64,000 bases of DNA from contig NZ_LR027851.1 of the NCBI RefSeq assembly GCF_900607235.1, forward strand, positions 62,001 to 126,000, given 5' to 3'. Positions 62,037 through 64,000 of this stretch are shown piece after piece (the stretch's first letter is position 1; every line of letters starts with the position of its first letter). The DNA comes from Olivibacter jilunii. GTDB lineage: Bacteria > Bacteroidota > Bacteroidia > Sphingobacteriales > Sphingobacteriaceae. The position numbers and the translations under genes are program-made. The notes below the pieces were generated by a model. It searched no databases. It saw only the letters and a program-made list of their open reading frames with translations, and was not told the DNA's origin.

Positions 62037-63389
62037 TTAGTGGCCAGTGTCGTTATTATTAGTCATATCGTTTAGCATTTCCAAGATCCCTTCGTTTTTT
62101 AAAAGCCAAGTGCCAATCCGGTCGCTTGTGATACCATCTAATAAGATATGGTTAAAGGTTGGTCCGTTTGTTCCGAATTGGGTTTGAAAATGCTTGAATT
62201 GAATGGGAGTGATATCTTTTAAATTATGGGCAATTTCTACCAAATGACTTGAAATCACAAAGAGGCTGTTTGGGTGCTTCGAAAAAGCTTCAACTATTAA
62301 CAATGAACATTCATAGGCATCTTTTACATTGGTACCCCTAAAGAGTTCGTCGAAGATAATAAGTAGATTTTTGCGCGTAGAAAGCTCTTGTGCAACGAAT
62401 TTTACGCGTAAGACCTCGTTGTAAAAATGGCTGCGTCCCTGTGTTAGGTCGTCCGCAAGATTGATTGTTGTCAGTAAGCCGTTAAACAATCCAGTTGTCA
62501 TCTTTTTTGCCGGTATAGGAAAACCAATATGAGCGAGATAGGTTGCGATGGCAATTGATTTCATTAATGTCGATTTTCCGGACATATTTACCCCCGTAAG
62601 AAAGCATAGATGATTATTCGCTGTTAGGCTGAAGTCGTTAACAATGGGATTGTGTAAAAAGGGATGAAAAACTGCCTTCAGCTCGAGCTTGCTTTTGTCA
62701 TGTTGGATATATTGGGGAAAAGAGAAGGAATGCTTTTTTGCCGCCAATGCAACGGAATAATAGGCATCTAATTGATAAACATAATTCAGTATGTCCCGAA
62801 TTTCTTGTCTATAAATTTTCCTTATTAAATAGTCGCAACGTTCTAATCGAATTCCTTTTAACTTCCGGTAATTTTTTTCTAAGCAATTCCTTATGAACGC
62901 ATCGGCATAGATTGTGTTTATCAATATGGATAAGTTCTTGATAAAAGAAACTTGGCCTTTTTTCTGTAATTCTTGACAAAGCTCGTTCAGGAAAGATATC
63001 GTATCCAGTATTTCGATTAAGCCACGCTGCTTATTATATTGTTCCTGTTTCTTTTTATATTGATATTGAATTGATTTTTTCAAGGCTCGAAAGAAGGAAT
63101 ATTTTTTTGGACTATCTGAATTCGCTAAATAAAATTCAATAAAGTCCGTCGGTTCTTTCTGAAAGGATATATTTTCGATTTCCTCGTAAAGAAATCTTAA
63201 ATCCTCAACCCGTGTTTGTAAGTCATATATGTTCCTGAGCGGCGTTTGAAAGAGTTCTTTTAGGCGTGTTTTACCGCCAAGGGTAGTTGTATAATCGAAG
63301 TAAGCATAAACGCTGCGATTGTATTTTGGACTTTCGAAAAGCTGTAAATCGTCTATAGTTTGATTATCAATCAAAAACGTATCATTCAT
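62037..63389 (-). CDS. MutS-family ATPase (MutS domain V type)
   Basis: 450 residues from ATG 63389; the frame is open to 63434, but MNDTFLIDNQTIDDL is the usual start of these short MutS homologues. The C-terminal ATPase has Walker A GVNMSGKSTLMKSI, Walker B 'LLIIFDELFRGTN' and the signature 'STRKNLL'. The N-terminal part is the helical lever/clamp region; the mismatch-recognition domain I of MutS is absent. Such proteins are common in Bacteroidota, with unknown role; they are not the classical MutS1 or MutS2 (no Smr domain). Confidence 0.88.
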   Translation of the reverse strand: MNDTFLIDNQTIDDLQLFESPKYNRSVYAYFDYTTTLGGKTRLKELFQTPLRNIYDLQTRVEDLRFLYEEIENISFQKEPTDFIEFYLANSDSPKKYSFFRALKKSIQYQYKKKQEQYNKQRGLIEILDTISFLNELCQELQKKGQVSFIKNLSILINTIYADAFIRNCLEKNYRKLKGIRLERCDYLIRKIYRQEIRDILNYVYQLDAYYSVALAAKKHSFSFPQYIQHDKSKLELKAVFHPFLHNPIVNDFSLTANNHLCFLTGVNMSGKSTLMKSIAIATYLAHIGFPIPAKKMTTGLFNGLLTTINLADDLTQGRSHFYNEVLRVKFVAQELSTRKNLLIIFDELFRGTNVKDAYECSLLIVEAFSKHPNSLFVISSHLVEIAHNLKDITPIQFKHFQTQFGTNGPTFNHILLDGITSDRIGTWLLKNEGILEMLNDMTNNNDTGH

Positions 63390-63510
63390 GTTTAGGGTGT
63401 TAATCGGCCTTTTCGTTTTAACGTATAAAAACATAATTTGTTGTTCTACTGAAAAGTAGTCTAAATTTCAGAAAATGCGTAAAACAGGAAAAGGCATAAT
63501 ATGATTTTTC

Positions 63511-63518
63511 TACCTTTG
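63511..63518 (+). promoter_or_regulatory. Candidate -7 box for the helicase gene (TACCTTTG)
   Basis: TACCTTTG matches TAnnTTTG, 45 bp before the ATG at 63563. No -33 TTTG at 19 bp. Confidence 0.45.
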
Positions 63519-63562
63519 CTGACGAGTCTTGCTACGAATTTCGCAGATACATCGTAAATTAT

Positions 63563-64000
63563 ATGAACTTAAATGTTATTCATAGGCGCGTTATCGATTT
63601 TTTAACAAAAACGGATAAGCCCGTTTTTTTAACAGGTAAAGCAGGAACGGGCAAGACTACCTTTCTTCACTATCTAAAAACTACTATAGCAAAGAACATC
63701 GCGATAGTAGCTCCCACCGCAATAGCTGCTTTAAATGCAGGTGGTGTTACTATCAATTCGCTTTTCCAAATACCTTTCGGTCCGCTGATTCCTCGAAAAG
63801 ATCTCGGTGATTTCAAAGATCATAAGGCGGTTCGCATGGCGCCCGACAAAGCAAAGATGCTCATCAGTCTACAGTTGCTCATTATTGATGAAATCAGTAT
63901 GGTTCGCGCAGATGTCATTGACAGAATTGATTTGATTTTGAGAAGTATTAAAGGTTCTGACAGGCCATTTGGCGGCGTTCAGTTACTCATGATTGGCGAT
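63563..64000 (+). CDS. PIF1-like helicase / AAA ATPase, partial (cut by window end)
   Basis: 146 codons before the window ends; the gene continues. Starts MNLNVIHRRVIDFLTKTDKPVF. Walker A is LTGKAGTGKTTF (about residues 23-34), followed by 'IVAPTAIAALNAGGVTINSLFQIPFGPL' and Walker B 'LLIIDEISMVRADVIDRID' with FGGVQLLMIGD. These are the motifs I, Ia, II and III of the PIF1/RecD-like SF1 helicases. In Bacteroidota the full gene is often more than 700 residues with an added C-terminal domain, which is not in view. Confidence 0.88.
   Translation, partial: MNLNVIHRRVIDFLTKTDKPVFLTGKAGTGKTTFLHYLKTTIAKNIAIVAPTAIAALNAGGVTINSLFQIPFGPLIPRKDLGDFKDHKAVRMAPDKAKMLISLQLLIIDEISMVRADVIDRIDLILRSIKGSDRPFGGVQLLMIGD

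Overview
The window is about 64 kb of chromosome from a member of the Bacteroidota, most likely family Sphingobacteriaceae (Sphingobacterium/Pedobacter/Olivibacter relatives). The evidence is two SusC/SusD pairs with the Bacteroidota-type VVVGYG segment, promoter boxes of the TAnnTTTG type with TTTG 19 bp upstream, a GT117/DUF2723 membrane glycosyltransferase, DUF4199, a dihydroorotase-like protein of unusual type, and AT-rich spacers with few clear Shine-Dalgarno sites. I do not assign a genus. I saw no insertion sequence, prophage, CRISPR array or rRNA; most of the region reads as ordinary core chromosome with an accessory-like carbohydrate-uptake block.

Layout. 1-6.5 kb: envelope and secreted proteins (flippase-like protein, lipoprotein, C1 peptidase, GT117 glycosyltransferase). 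6.8-9.6 kb: tRNA-Gln, prs, ribosomal protein L25, pth and an Spx/ArsC-like protein. 9.7-12.5 kb: secreted M1 peptidase and a CarboxypepD_reg-like protein. 12.5-21.1 kb: a complete histidine operon on the minus strand, hisG-D-C-B-H-A-F-IE, with a WD40 gene 2 bp behind it. A promoter and a 19-residue His-rich leader peptide precede hisG. 21.3-30 kb: a free-standing HHxxxDG acyltransferase followed by a glycogen block (GH31 glucosidase, glgB, glgA, glgC) closed by a strong terminator. 30.2-34.7 kb: a dihydroorotase-like protein that has lost its metal ligands, an unknown acidic protein, DUF4199 and two GT2 glycosyltransferases. 34.7-37.7 kb: a LOV (blue-light) histidine kinase overlapping its response regulator, and a second response regulator. 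37.7-41.7 kb: YwbE, an exonuclease, a CBS/DUF294 nucleotidyltransferase and a GntP permease. 41.8-53.1 kb: two SusC/SusD operons and a divergent LacI-family regulator. 53.2-64 kb: UbiX, gamma-glutamyltransferase, glucokinase, a VOC protein, sulfatase, a small alkylation-repair cluster (AlkA, 2OG-Fe(II) oxygenase, Ada-type metal-binding protein), aquaporin, a MutS-like ATPase and a PIF1-like helicase cut by the window end.

How the parts work together. The his genes cover all steps from PRPP and ATP to histidine, and prs in the same window makes PRPP. The leader peptide suggests attenuation by charged tRNA-His. The two SusC/D operons share the same pair of CTAAA/TTTAG palindromes and a conserved 34-bp upstream block, so the adjacent LacI protein is the natural candidate for joint control. 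The LOV kinase has the flavin-binding cysteine, asparagines and glutamine with spacing identical to that of plant phototropin LOV2, so a light-responsive two-component system is strongly indicated.
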